A DNA stretch of 13,423 nt, taken from NCBI GenBank assembly GCA_964386405.1, contig CAYLRW010000046.1, positions 1 through 13,423 on the forward strand, given 5' to 3'. Below the pieces are notes generated by a model that saw only the letters and a list, made by a program, of their open reading frames with translations, had not been told where the DNA came from and did no database searches. The translations under genes and the position numbers were made by a program. Position 1 is the first letter of the stretch. Every line of letters starts with the position of its first letter. The stretch comes from RZYP01 sp964386405 (GTDB lineage: Bacteria > Bacillota > Negativicutes > Acidaminococcales > Acidaminococcaceae). Of the stretch, positions 5,987-13,418 are shown in pieces.

Positions 5987-6895
5987 ATGGAAAGAAAACC
6001 AAATGTTGGTGGTCAGGCCGTCATAGAAGGCGTTATGATGCGTGGAGCTGCCGGTAATATTGCCGTTGCAGTAAGGCAACCGAACGGTGAGATTATTATA
6101 GATAAAATGGCTTCCGGTTCTATTGCCGATAAATATCCGGTTTTGAAGAAGCCTTTTCTGCGCGGAGTTGTTGTTCTGTGCGAGTCCTTGGTCCTTGGTA
6201 TGAAGGCACTTTCTTATTCGGCGCAGGTTTCAGGAGAAGAAGAAGAGCAGATCACGGGGAAAGAAATGGCCATAACGATTGCTTTTTCCATGCTGTTAGC
6301 TATTGCTCTCTTTATTATTTTGCCAACCTGGTCCATGCGTTTCTTGAAGTCCTGGACGGAAAACCATATGGCGCTTAACCTTTTTGAGGGTATGCTGCGT
6401 ATGTTGATTTTTCTCGTTTATATTGCAGCCATATCCAAAATGAAGGATATTCAAAGGGTATTTCAGTATCATGGTGCTGAACATAAGACAATTTTTGCTT
6501 ATGAAGCTGGTTTACCGCTGGAAGTACCGAATGTACGAGGTTTTACAACACTGCATCCAAGATGTGGCACTAACTTTCTGATGATCGTCATGATTATCAG
6601 CATGTTTGTTTTTACTTTTTTAGGGTGGCCTAACCTACTCGAGAGAATTTTATCCAGAATTATACTGATGCCTGTTATTGCCGGTATCAGCTATGAAATA
6701 ATACGTTATGCCGGTACGCATATAGAACATAATTGGGTACGTACGGCTATTCTTCCCGGACTTTATCTGCAGAAGCTGACTACCCGTGAGCCAGATGACT
6801 CACAGATAGAAGTCGCAATCGCAGCGCTGAAAGCTGTACTGCCGGAAGAAGAACCTGTCGCAGCAGTGGCAGAAGAAGTTAGTTTAGGAGAATAA
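5987..6895 (+). CDS. DUF1385 (YqhQ-like) membrane protein
   Basis: A 302-residue integral membrane protein of unknown biochemical function, in a family commonly found beside prfA and prmC in Bacillota. It begins with the family hallmark VGGQAVIEGVMMRG (residues 7-20). Four hydrophobic segments lie at about 94-115, 131-150, 196-213 and 221-238. Conserved polar blocks sit between and after them: YHGAEHKTI (161-169), HPRCGTNF (190-197) and GTHIEHNW (243-250). The His, Glu and Cys residues could form a metal or catalytic site, but this is inference. The last 20 residues are acidic and probably disordered. TTAGGAG lies 8 bases before the ATG. The stop is only 4 bases before prfA, whose ribosome binding site lies inside the end of this gene, so the two are probably coupled. 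The N-terminal GGQ tripeptide matches the release-factor motif encoded next door. Confidence 0.93.
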   Translation: MERKPNVGGQAVIEGVMMRGAAGNIAVAVRQPNGEIIIDKMASGSIADKYPVLKKPFLRGVVVLCESLVLGMKALSYSAQVSGEEEEQITGKEMAITIAFSMLLAIALFIILPTWSMRFLKSWTENHMALNLFEGMLRMLIFLVYIAAISKMKDIQRVFQYHGAEHKTIFAYEAGLPLEVPNVRGFTTLHPRCGTNFLMIVMIISMFVFTFLGWPNLLERILSRIILMPVIAGISYEIIRYAGTHIEHNWVRTAILPGLYLQKLTTREPDDSQIEVAIAALKAVLPEEEPVAAVAEEVSLGE

Positions 6896-6899
6896 TACG

Positions 6900-7967
6900 A
6901 TGTTAGATAAATTACAAGCGTTAGAAGATAGATTTTTGGACCTGGAAGCACGTATCAGCGATCCGGACGTCATCAGCAACCAGACAGAGTGGCAAAAATG
7001 TACAAAAGCCCATGCAAAATTAGCCGATATTGTTGCTGTTTTTCGCGAATACAAAGCAGTCATGCACAAAATCAAAGAAGACCAGGAAATAATTGATGCG
7101 CACGAAGATGCTGAACTTGTGGAAATGGCAGAAGAAGAACTAAAGGAACTAAAACCGGAGGTCGCAGAATATGAGGAGAAACTGACTATTTTGCTGCTGC
7201 CTTCAGATCCAAATGATGATAAAGACGTCATTGTGGAAATCCGCGGTGGAGCGGGCGGCGATGAGGCTGCTCTTTTTGCCGGAGTGCTCTTCCGTATGTA
7301 TACACGTTATGCGGAAGAACGTGGCTGGCGCACCGAGGTTCTTGATTCCAACCCGACAGGCCTGGGCGGCTTTAAAGAAGTAGTTTTTCAAATATCTGGC
7401 AGCGGTGTCTTCAGCCGTCTGAAATTTGAAAGCGGCGTTCACCGTGTGCAGCGGGTGCCGGAGACAGAATCACAAGGCCGCGTGCATACTTCGACAGTTA
7501 CTGTTGCCGTATTGCCGGAAGCGGAAGAAGTTGACGTGGAAATTAACCCGGCAGACTTAAGGATTGATACCTATCGCGCAGGCGGCGCAGGCGGCCAGTA
7601 TGTAAATAAGACAGAATCCGCAGTACGCATGACGCATTTGCCCACAGGCATCGTAGCTCAGTGTCAGGATGAAAAGTCACAGCTGAAGAATCGCGAAAAA
7701 TGCTTACGTGTGTTACGAGCAAGAATTCTGGAAAAAGCGGAAGAAGAACAACGTATGGCAACTGCCGAAGACCGCAAGAGCCAGGTTGGAACCGGCGACC
7801 GCAGCGAACGCATCAGAACCTATAATTTCCCGCAGGGACGCGTAACTGATCACCGCATTGGTCTGACCCTGCACAAATTGGATACCATTATAGATGGCAG
7901 CCTGGATGAATTATTGGATGCGCTTGTTACTGCCAAACAAAGTGAACGTTTGCAGCAGGTGAAATAA
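6900..7967 (+). CDS. prfA: Peptide chain release factor 1
   Basis: A 355-residue class-I release factor that reads UAA and UAG in the ribosomal A site and triggers hydrolysis of peptidyl-tRNA. The coiled N-terminal domain spans about 1-100. The stop-codon-reading tripeptide is Pro187-Glu188-Thr189 within RVQRVPETESQGR, which marks RF1 and not RF2. The catalytic motif is Gly231-Gly232-Gln233 in GAGGQYVNKTESAVR. Length and motif positions match E. coli RF1 within two residues, and no programmed frameshift is needed. The ATG has AGGAG (6886-6890) 9 bases upstream, inside the end of the DUF1385 gene. The stop codon directly abuts the prmC start, so RF1 and the enzyme that methylates its GGQ glutamine are made from the same message. 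Confidence 0.98.
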   Translation: MLDKLQALEDRFLDLEARISDPDVISNQTEWQKCTKAHAKLADIVAVFREYKAVMHKIKEDQEIIDAHEDAELVEMAEEELKELKPEVAEYEEKLTILLLPSDPNDDKDVIVEIRGGAGGDEAALFAGVLFRMYTRYAEERGWRTEVLDSNPTGLGGFKEVVFQISGSGVFSRLKFESGVHRVQRVPETESQGRVHTSTVTVAVLPEAEEVDVEINPADLRIDTYRAGGAGGQYVNKTESAVRMTHLPTGIVAQCQDEKSQLKNREKCLRVLRARILEKAEEEQRMATAEDRKSQVGTGDRSERIRTYNFPQGRVTDHRIGLTLHKLDTIIDGSLDELLDALVTAKQSERLQQVK

Positions 7968-8882
7968 ATGGAAGAGTCACAGACAAAAGATGTATGGACT
8001 ATTGTTAAAATATTGGATTGGACCAGGCAGTATTTCGCAGACAAGGGGATTGAAAATCCCCGTTTGGATGCAGAGATACTGCTTTGTGCTGTGCTTTCCT
8101 GCCCACGGATCAATCTCTACGTCCATTTTGATCAGCCGCTGAAAGCTGATGAGCTCGCCAAATACCGAGGATTCGTCTTACGACGTGGACGGCAGGAACC
8201 CTTAGCCTATATTTTGGGTGAAAAAGCTTTTATGAATTATACTTTCAAAGTAACACCGGCAGTACTGGTGCCAAGGCCGGAAACAGAACTTTTAGTGGAA
8301 AGTCTGGTCGCGCTGAACGACAGCAGCAAGAAAATCAAAGTTTTGGACTTGGGTACGGGCAGCGGTGCTATCATCATTTCGCTCCTCAGCCTTCTGCCTT
8401 TGGCTGAAGGCACAGCAGTTGATATTTCGCCAGCGGCGCTTGCGGTTGCCGCGGAGAATGCCGAAAGGCTCGGTGTGAGGGAACGCTTTACACCAATATT
8501 GTCCGACCTTTATGCCAAATTACCGGCAGGTTCGCAGTATGATGTTATTGTCTCCAACCCGCCGTACATACCTACAGAAGATATAGCCACGCTTGCCGCT
8601 GATGTGCAGAAGGAACCGAAAGGTGCTTTGGATGGCGGCAGGGATGGTCTTGATTTTTATCGCAGGATTATCGCCGGTGCTTCAGATTATTTACTGCCAG
8701 GAGGTTTGCTGGCTTTTGAAATCGGCATTCACCAGGGAAAAGCTGTCAGCAAACTTTGCCAAGAACATGGCTATGGTGTGACGGCAGTTCGCAAGGATTA
8801 TGCCGGTATCGAACGGATGATTTTTGCAGCGAAAGAAGGCTCAGTATATGCAAACTCGCTTATGGCGATTGATCAAGAATGA
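7968..8882 (+). CDS. prmC: Release factor glutamine N5-methyltransferase
   Basis: A 304-residue S-adenosylmethionine-dependent enzyme that methylates the glutamine of the GGQ motif in RF1 and RF2. A helical N-terminal domain (about 1-95) recognises the release factor. The methyltransferase domain carries the SAM loop LDLGTGSG (126-133) and the catalytic NPPY (Asn197-Tyr200) followed by IPTEDI, as in the known family. The ATG follows the prfA stop with no intervening base, so translation is probably coupled. It is about 27 residues longer than the E. coli protein, partly through a C-terminal tail after GIERMIF that overlaps the start of the next gene by 35 bases. No key residue is missing. Confidence 0.97.
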   Translation: MEESQTKDVWTIVKILDWTRQYFADKGIENPRLDAEILLCAVLSCPRINLYVHFDQPLKADELAKYRGFVLRRGRQEPLAYILGEKAFMNYTFKVTPAVLVPRPETELLVESLVALNDSSKKIKVLDLGTGSGAIIISLLSLLPLAEGTAVDISPAALAVAAENAERLGVRERFTPILSDLYAKLPAGSQYDVIVSNPPYIPTEDIATLAADVQKEPKGALDGGRDGLDFYRRIIAGASDYLLPGGLLAFEIGIHQGKAVSKLCQEHGYGVTAVRKDYAGIERMIFAAKEGSVYANSLMAIDQE

Positions 8883-9945
8883 AGAACAGTTAAATGAAGA
8901 AAAATTGAAGGAAGCCGCTGTTTTAATTAGAGAAGGCGAGGTAGTTGCTTTCCCGACGGAAACGGTTTATGGCTTGGGTGCCAACGGACTTAATGGCAAT
9001 GCTGTCAGAAAAATTTTTGCAGCCAAAGGACGTCCGGCCGATAACCCTTTGATCCTTCATATAGCTGAAAAGAGAGAAATAGAAAAATTAACAACAGGTT
9101 TATCGGCGAATGCGCAGGCATTAATGCAGGCTTTTTGGCCTGGCCCGCTTACGCTGGTCGTGCCTAAATCCAGCATTATACCTGATGAAGTCAGTGCCGG
9201 CCTGGCTACGGTAGCTGTAAGGATGCCGGTTCATCCGGTGGCACGCAAACTTATTGGCTTAGCAGGTTGCCCAATAGCGGCTCCTTCAGCCAATAAATCC
9301 GGTAAACCCAGTCCGACTAATGCACAGGACGTTCTGGAAGATATGGAGGGCCTGATTGCCGGTGTCATTGATGGCGGCAGCAGTGATATTGGACTTGAGT
9401 CTACTGTGGTGGATACGACGGCACCTGTGCCCGTGATTTTAAGACCGGGCGGTATCACAAAAGAAATGCTGGAAAAAGTTCTAGGCGTTGTTGATGTTGA
9501 TCCCGGGTTGAGCGGCAGCAGCGAATGCAGACCAAAAGCACCGGGTATGAAATATCGTCATTATGCGCCAAAAGCACCAATGTATCTGTTTGTCGGTGAG
9601 GAAACCGCAGTGCAAATGGAAGCAGCGATAATAAAAGGTCTGGCAGCCGGCAAAAAAATTGGCGTCATTGCTGATGCCGCTGCGGCCAGTGAGTTACCAA
9701 GAGACAGCATGCTCGTTATCAAAAATTGGCAGGAAGATCAGGCAGTCTTGGCGGAAAATCTTTTTGCTTGGCTGCGTGATTTCGATCACGCAAAAGTTGA
9801 TGTAATTCTAGCTCAAGGAGTTGCGGAAAACGGCTTAGGACTGGCTTTGATGAACAGACTGCGCAAAGCCGCAGGAAACAACATCCTGCTCGCAAAGGAC
9901 CGAAAACTTTTCGTACAAAGTGGTACGCGCCCGGAATTTTTGTGA
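8848..9945 (+). CDS. L-threonylcarbamoyladenylate synthase, two-domain Sua5 type
   Basis: A 365-residue enzyme that makes threonylcarbamoyl-AMP from threonine, bicarbonate and ATP, the first step of the universal t6A modification at position 37 of ANN-decoding tRNAs. The N-terminal YrdC domain (about 10-200) shows FPTETVYGLGA, the Lys60-Gly-Arg62 nucleotide-binding motif in KGRPADNPL, and Ser147-Ala-Asn149 in PSANKSGKPSPT. The conserved linker PGMKYRHYAP (232-241) and a Rossmann-like Sua5 domain follow, so this is the long Sua5 form (YwlC in Bacillus), not the short TsaC. I chose ATG 8848, preceded by AGAAGG at 8 bases, over the in-frame TTG at 8824, which would overlap prmC further. The partner TsaB, TsaD and TsaE genes are not in the window. 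Confidence 0.95.
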   Translation: MQTRLWRLIKNEEQLNEEKLKEAAVLIREGEVVAFPTETVYGLGANGLNGNAVRKIFAAKGRPADNPLILHIAEKREIEKLTTGLSANAQALMQAFWPGPLTLVVPKSSIIPDEVSAGLATVAVRMPVHPVARKLIGLAGCPIAAPSANKSGKPSPTNAQDVLEDMEGLIAGVIDGGSSDIGLESTVVDTTAPVPVILRPGGITKEMLEKVLGVVDVDPGLSGSSECRPKAPGMKYRHYAPKAPMYLFVGEETAVQMEAAIIKGLAAGKKIGVIADAAAASELPRDSMLVIKNWQEDQAVLAENLFAWLRDFDHAKVDVILAQGVAENGLGLALMNRLRKAAGNNILLAKDRKLFVQSGTRPEFL

Positions 9946-9951
9946 TAAAAT
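9943..9951 (+). promoter_or_regulatory. Possible extended -10 element before rpiB
   Basis: TGATAAAAT (9943-9951) overlaps the stop codon of the preceding gene and matches the TGn-TAAAAT element at 1048-1056. No good -35 box is seen at standard spacing. If used, the transcript starts near 9958 and could drive rpiB and downstream genes independently; it also argues against the in-frame ATG at 9958 as the rpiB start. Confidence 0.35.
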
Positions 9952-9999
9952 AGCATTATGGTTCGTCCTATGAATAATTATGTTGGGAGTGAAGCAGGT

Positions 10000-10443
10000 A
10001 TGAGGATTGCAATTGGCAGCGATCATGGCGGATTTCATTTAAAGGAGCACATAAAAAAATATCTGCAGGAGAAAGATGTTGAAGTGCTGGATTTTGGTAC
10101 TTTTACGGAGGCTTCGGTTGACTATCCTGATATTGCTGAAAAAGTGGGGCGGGCAGTTGCCGCAGGAGAACCCAAAAGAGGTATTCTGATTTGCGGTACG
10201 GGTATAGGCATTTCTATAGCTGCTAATAAAATTCACGGTATTCGCGCCGCACTTTGTGCTGATGTTTTTTCAGCATTGATGAGCCGTGAGCATAATGATG
10301 CTAATATTCTTTGCCTTGGTGAACGTACTTTAGGAGTCGGTCATGCTGAGATGATAGTTGATACCTGGCTGCATGGAGTTTTCCAAGGAGGACGGCATGC
10401 AACAAGAACCGAGAAAATTACGAAATTAGATGAAGCAAGGTGA
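10000..10443 (+). CDS. rpiB: Ribose-5-phosphate isomerase B
   Basis: A 147-residue RpiB/LacAB-type isomerase interconverting ribose 5-phosphate and ribulose 5-phosphate in the non-oxidative pentose phosphate pathway. It starts with the typical MRIAIGSDHGGF (Asp8, His9), has the catalytic Cys65 in ILICGTGIG, and His98 in SREHNDANIL; these are the known active-site positions. An earlier in-frame ATG at 9958 would add 14 residues not found in the family; GGGAG at 9985-9989 supports 10000. Cys65 and the absence of LacA/LacB neighbours favour ribose phosphate over galactose 6-phosphate as substrate. The last codon overlaps the next gene if that gene starts at GTG 10440. It can supply ribose 5-phosphate for PRPP, which the upp product two genes on consumes. 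Confidence 0.96.
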   Translation: MRIAIGSDHGGFHLKEHIKKYLQEKDVEVLDFGTFTEASVDYPDIAEKVGRAVAAGEPKRGILICGTGIGISIAANKIHGIRAALCADVFSALMSREHNDANILCLGERTLGVGHAEMIVDTWLHGVFQGGRHATRTEKITKLDEAR

Positions 10444-10988
10444 TTGTGTTGCCGGTAGAAAAAATTAAGCAACAGGTTGCAGCAGCAGCTGAAGAACTGA
10501 TTGAAGCGGCCGCACCGAAACGAGGAGAGGTTTTTGTCGTAGGCTGCAGCACGAGTGAAGTTTTAGGCAGTAAAATCGGTACTGCCGGTTCTCTGGAAAC
10601 AGCAAAGGCAATTTTTGCCGCATTAAGGGAAGTTACTTCTGCGCATGGTTTATATCTCGCAGTACAGTGCTGCGAACACCTCAACCGCTCCCTGGTGACA
10701 GAGACGAAAGCAGCAGAAAAATACTGTTGGGAAGAGGTAGCAGTAAGGCCTGTGGCGCATGCCGGTGGTTCTTTGGCACAAGTGGCTTATGATACTTTTT
10801 GCCAACCAATCGTAGTAGAAAAAATCACTGCCCATTTGGGCCTTGATATAGGACAGACACTGATAGGTATGCATCTTAAACGTGTTGTCGTACCAGTGCG
10901 TTTGTCACAAAAAGAAATAGGCGCAGCTATTTTGACTGCTGCCAGGACTCGCCCGCCCTATGTAGGCGGTGAAAGGGCCGTATATTAA
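10440..10988 (+). CDS. TIGR01440/DUF436 (YwlG-like) family protein of unknown function
   Basis: A soluble protein of up to 182 residues, recognised as the TIGR01440 (DUF436) family; its biochemical role is not known to me. Visible conserved features are the VVGCSTSEVLG block (Cys36), the VQCCEHLNRSLV block (Cys77, Cys78, Glu79, His80), His107 in VAHAGGSLA, Cys121, and RPPYVGGERA near the C-terminus. The clustered Cys and His residues look like a metal or thiol active site, which is inference. The start is ambiguous: GTG 10440 overlaps the rpiB stop by four bases, but GTG 10446 and TTG 10449 are also in frame, and AAGGTGA at 10437-10443 would best serve TTG 10449. The gene sits tightly between rpiB and glyA, an arrangement I recall from other Bacillota. 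Confidence 0.88.
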   Translation: MIVLPVEKIKQQVAAAAEELIEAAAPKRGEVFVVGCSTSEVLGSKIGTAGSLETAKAIFAALREVTSAHGLYLAVQCCEHLNRSLVTETKAAEKYCWEEVAVRPVAHAGGSLAQVAYDTFCQPIVVEKITAHLGLDIGQTLIGMHLKRVVVPVRLSQKEIGAAILTAARTRPPYVGGERAVY

Positions 10989-11008
10989 AATAGTTGAGGG
11001 GGATTTTG

Positions 11009-12256
11009 ATGTATTTGAATAATTTGCAAGCTTCTGACCCGGCAATCTATGCTGCAATACAAGAGGAATTAGGCAGGCAGCGTAACAAAATTGAATTGAT
11101 TGCATCTGAGAACTTTGTAACTACCGCGGTGATGGAAGCCATGGGTACTGTACTGACCAATAAATACGCGGAGGGCTACCCAGGACACCGTTATTACGGC
11201 GGCTGCGAATACGTCGATAAAGTTGAAACATTGGCTATCGAACGTGCTAAAGAACTTTTCGGCGCTGAACATGCCAACGTGCAGCCTCATTCCGGCGCTA
11301 ATGCCAATACTGCTGTGTATTTTGCTTTCCTGAAACCAGGCGATACCATCATGGGCATGAATCTTTCTCATGGCGGTCACTTGACTCACGGCAGCCCTGT
11401 TAATATTTCCGGTACTTATTTCAATATCGTTCCTTACGGTGTAAATCCGGAAACCGAAACTATCGACTACAATGAGCTGGAAAGACTGGCAGAAGAACAC
11501 AAACCGAAAATTATCGTTGGTGGCGCAAGTGCGTATCCGCGTATAATTGATTTTGAAAGAATGGCAGAAATTGCTCATAAAGTCGGAGCTTTACTGATGA
11601 TTGATATGGCACATGTTGCTGGTCTTGTCGCTGCAGGCCTGCATCCGAGCCCGGTACCTTATGCCGATATAGTTACCACTACCACCCACAAAACTCTGCG
11701 TGGACCACGCGGCGGGTTGATTCTGTGCAAAGAGAAATACGCGAAAGCAATTGACAAGGCTATTTTCCCAGGCACCCAGGGTGGTCCTTTGATGCATGTA
11801 ATTGCTGCCAAAGCAGTTGCTCTGCACGAAGCTCTGCAGCCAGAATTCAAAGTTTACCAACAGTCTATTTTAGATAATTGCAAAGCTTTAGCTGAAGGAC
11901 TTCTGTCCGAAGGCTTCCGCCTTGTTTCCAATGGCACTGATAACCACTTGCTGCTGGTTGACGTCCGCGGGCAAGGTTTGACAGGTAAAGAGGCTGAACA
12001 CCTGCTGGATGAGGCTGGTGTCACCTGCAATAAAAATACCATTCCGTTTGACCCGGCAAGCCCGTTTGTAACAAGCGGTATTCGCTTGGGAACAGCTGCT
12101 GTTACCTCAAGAGGTTTCAAGCAAGAAGACCTTAAAGAAGTTGCTGCAATTATTGGTTTGGTATTAAATAACCCGGCAGACTTGGATAAACGAAAAGAAG
12201 CGGCAGCGAGAGTTGCTGCTCTCTGCAAGAAATATCCGATGTATCCGGAGCTATAA
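11009..12256 (+). CDS. glyA: Serine hydroxymethyltransferase
   Basis: A 415-residue PLP enzyme that converts serine and tetrahydrofolate to glycine and 5,10-methylene-tetrahydrofolate, the main source of one-carbon units. Visible hallmarks are KIELIASENF near the N-terminus, the NKYAEGYPGHRYYGG block (51-65), HSGANAN (94-100), DMAHVAGL, and TTTTHKTLRGPRGG with the PLP-binding Lys228. Length and motif spacing are those of bacterial GlyA. I chose ATG 11009 because GAGGGGG (10996-11002) lies 6 bases upstream; the frame extends back to TTG 10994, which overlaps that site. No attenuator or riboswitch-sized leader is present, since only 20 bases separate it from the preceding gene. Methylene-tetrahydrofolate made here is also the methyl donor for dTMP, which links it to the dCMP deaminase gene downstream. 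Confidence 0.98.
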   Translation: MYLNNLQASDPAIYAAIQEELGRQRNKIELIASENFVTTAVMEAMGTVLTNKYAEGYPGHRYYGGCEYVDKVETLAIERAKELFGAEHANVQPHSGANANTAVYFAFLKPGDTIMGMNLSHGGHLTHGSPVNISGTYFNIVPYGVNPETETIDYNELERLAEEHKPKIIVGGASAYPRIIDFERMAEIAHKVGALLMIDMAHVAGLVAAGLHPSPVPYADIVTTTTHKTLRGPRGGLILCKEKYAKAIDKAIFPGTQGGPLMHVIAAKAVALHEALQPEFKVYQQSILDNCKALAEGLLSEGFRLVSNGTDNHLLLVDVRGQGLTGKEAEHLLDEAGVTCNKNTIPFDPASPFVTSGIRLGTAAVTSRGFKQEDLKEVAAIIGLVLNNPADLDKRKEAAARVAALCKKYPMYPEL

Positions 12257-12278
12257 TTTAGAAAAAGGGGCAATTTAA

Positions 12279-12902
12279 ATGAAAATCAAGGTAGTTGATC
12301 ATCCTTTAATCAGACACAAATTAACAATGATGCGTGACGCTGAAGCCGGCTCTAAAGATTTCCGCGAGTTGCTGGATGAAATTGCTATGCTTATGACTTA
12401 CGAAATTACACGTGATTTCAAATTAGATGAAGTAAGTGTTACAACACCTATTACTACTTGCACAGGCTATCGTCTGGCAACTACGTGCATAACCGTTGTA
12501 CCTATTCTGCGTGCAGGCTTAGGTATGGTAAATGGTGTTTTGAAGCTGATTCCTAATGCGAAAGTAGGACATATCGGACTTTACAGGGATCCTAAGACAC
12601 TGAGACCTGTTGAATATTACTGCAAGTTACCGCCAGACATGAGTGCTGAAGCAATAGTCGTCGATCCGATGCTTGCTACCGGCGGCTCTTCGGCTGCTGC
12701 AATCTCCATGCTCAAAAAACGCGGTCTCAAAAATATTCGTTTGATGTGTCTTGTAGCTGCACCGGAAGGTGTAGAAGTTGTTAACAAGGAACATCCTGAT
12801 GTTGAAATCTTTACGGCTGCGCTTGATGACCACCTGAATAGCCACGGCTATATTGTTCCTGGCTTGGGTGATGCCGGCGACCGTATTTTTGGGACGAAAT
12901 AA
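12279..12902 (+). CDS. upp: Uracil phosphoribosyltransferase
   Basis: A 207-residue salvage enzyme that joins uracil to PRPP, giving UMP and pyrophosphate. It has the type-I PRPP-binding loop VVDPMLATGGSS (127-138) with the acidic pair position and the Gly-rich turn, the PILRAGLGM segment (75-83), and the C-terminal uracil-binding segment YIVPGLGDAGDR (191-202). The length is as in E. coli and B. subtilis Upp. AAAGGGG at 12264-12270 lies 8 bases before the ATG. The gene is 22 bases after glyA and 2 bases before the deaminase gene, so it belongs to the same transcription unit. This glyA-upp-dCMP deaminase order is common in Bacillota. No PyrR-type leader is seen. Confidence 0.98.
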   Translation: MKIKVVDHPLIRHKLTMMRDAEAGSKDFRELLDEIAMLMTYEITRDFKLDEVSVTTPITTCTGYRLATTCITVVPILRAGLGMVNGVLKLIPNAKVGHIGLYRDPKTLRPVEYYCKLPPDMSAEAIVVDPMLATGGSSAAAISMLKKRGLKNIRLMCLVAAPEGVEVVNKEHPDVEIFTAALDDHLNSHGYIVPGLGDAGDRIFGTK

Positions 12903-12904
12903 TT

Positions 12905-13372
12905 ATGTCGAACAGACCAGATTGGGATTCTTACTTTATGGAAATGGCACAGGTTGCCAGCAAACGTTCTACCTGTTTGCGCCGCAGTGTCGGTGCTGTT
13001 ATTGTCAAGGATAAGAGAATTCTTGCTACTGGTTATAACGGGACACCAAAAGGTATGGCTCATTGCGAAACAGTTGGTTGTCTTCGTACAAAGCTGAATG
13101 TTCCGTCAGGCAAAATGCATGAACTTTGCCGTGGTATCCATGCGGAGCAGAATGCTGTAATCCAGGCAGCAGTATATGGCGTATCTGTTGACGGTGCTAC
13201 CTTGTATTGCACACACCAGCCTTGCGTTGTCTGCACAAAAATTTTGATTAACGCAGGTATCAGGAGAATTGTTTACGCTAATCCTTATCCGGATGAGTTA
13301 GCTGAAAACATGATGAAAGAAGCAACTGATCTGGAAATAGTTATCTGGACACCGGAAACAAGTGCCAAATAA
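12905..13372 (+). CDS. dCMP deaminase (ComEB-like cytidine/deoxycytidylate deaminase family)
   Basis: A 155-residue zinc enzyme expected to deaminate dCMP to dUMP, the precursor of dTMP. The catalytic zinc motif is complete: His79-Ala80-Glu81 in GIHAEQNAV and Pro106-Cys107-x-x-Cys110 in QPCVVC. A second Cys/His group before the motif (His53, Cys54, Cys59, Cys75 around the sequence CRGIHAE) matches the extra structural zinc site known in phage T4 and other dCMP deaminases, and together with GYNGTP favours dCMP over cytosine or tRNA adenosine as substrate. The start lies 2 bases after the upp stop with only a weak GGGA site, so translation is probably coupled. In Bacillus the homologue is named ComEB although it is not needed for competence. 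A strong terminator follows. Confidence 0.95.
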   Translation: MSNRPDWDSYFMEMAQVASKRSTCLRRSVGAVIVKDKRILATGYNGTPKGMAHCETVGCLRTKLNVPSGKMHELCRGIHAEQNAVIQAAVYGVSVDGATLYCTHQPCVVCTKILINAGIRRIVYANPYPDELAENMMKEATDLEIVIWTPETSAK

Positions 13373-13385
13373 AAAATAAATATAA

Positions 13386-13418
13386 ATGTAGGAATGCGCA
13401 GTCATTCCTACATTTTTT
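13386..13418 (+). terminator. Strong intrinsic terminator at the end of the gene series
   Basis: A perfect 11-bp stem ATGTAGGAATG/CATTCCTACAT (13386-13396 and 13403-13413) with a 6-base loop CGCAGT, followed by a T run at 13413-13418. Preceding A residues could let it work on the opposite strand as well. It lies 14 bases after the deaminase stop codon. Confidence 0.93.

Noticed and set aside
9912..9927. Operator-like inverted repeat CGTAC-6-GTACG before rpiB
   Set aside because: It lies inside the coding end of the preceding gene, is short, and has no second copy in the window.
8824..9945. Longer Sua5-type protein starting at TTG 8824
   Set aside because: ATG 8848 has a good AGAAGG site at 8 bases and gives the usual N-terminus; the TTG would only extend the overlap with prmC.
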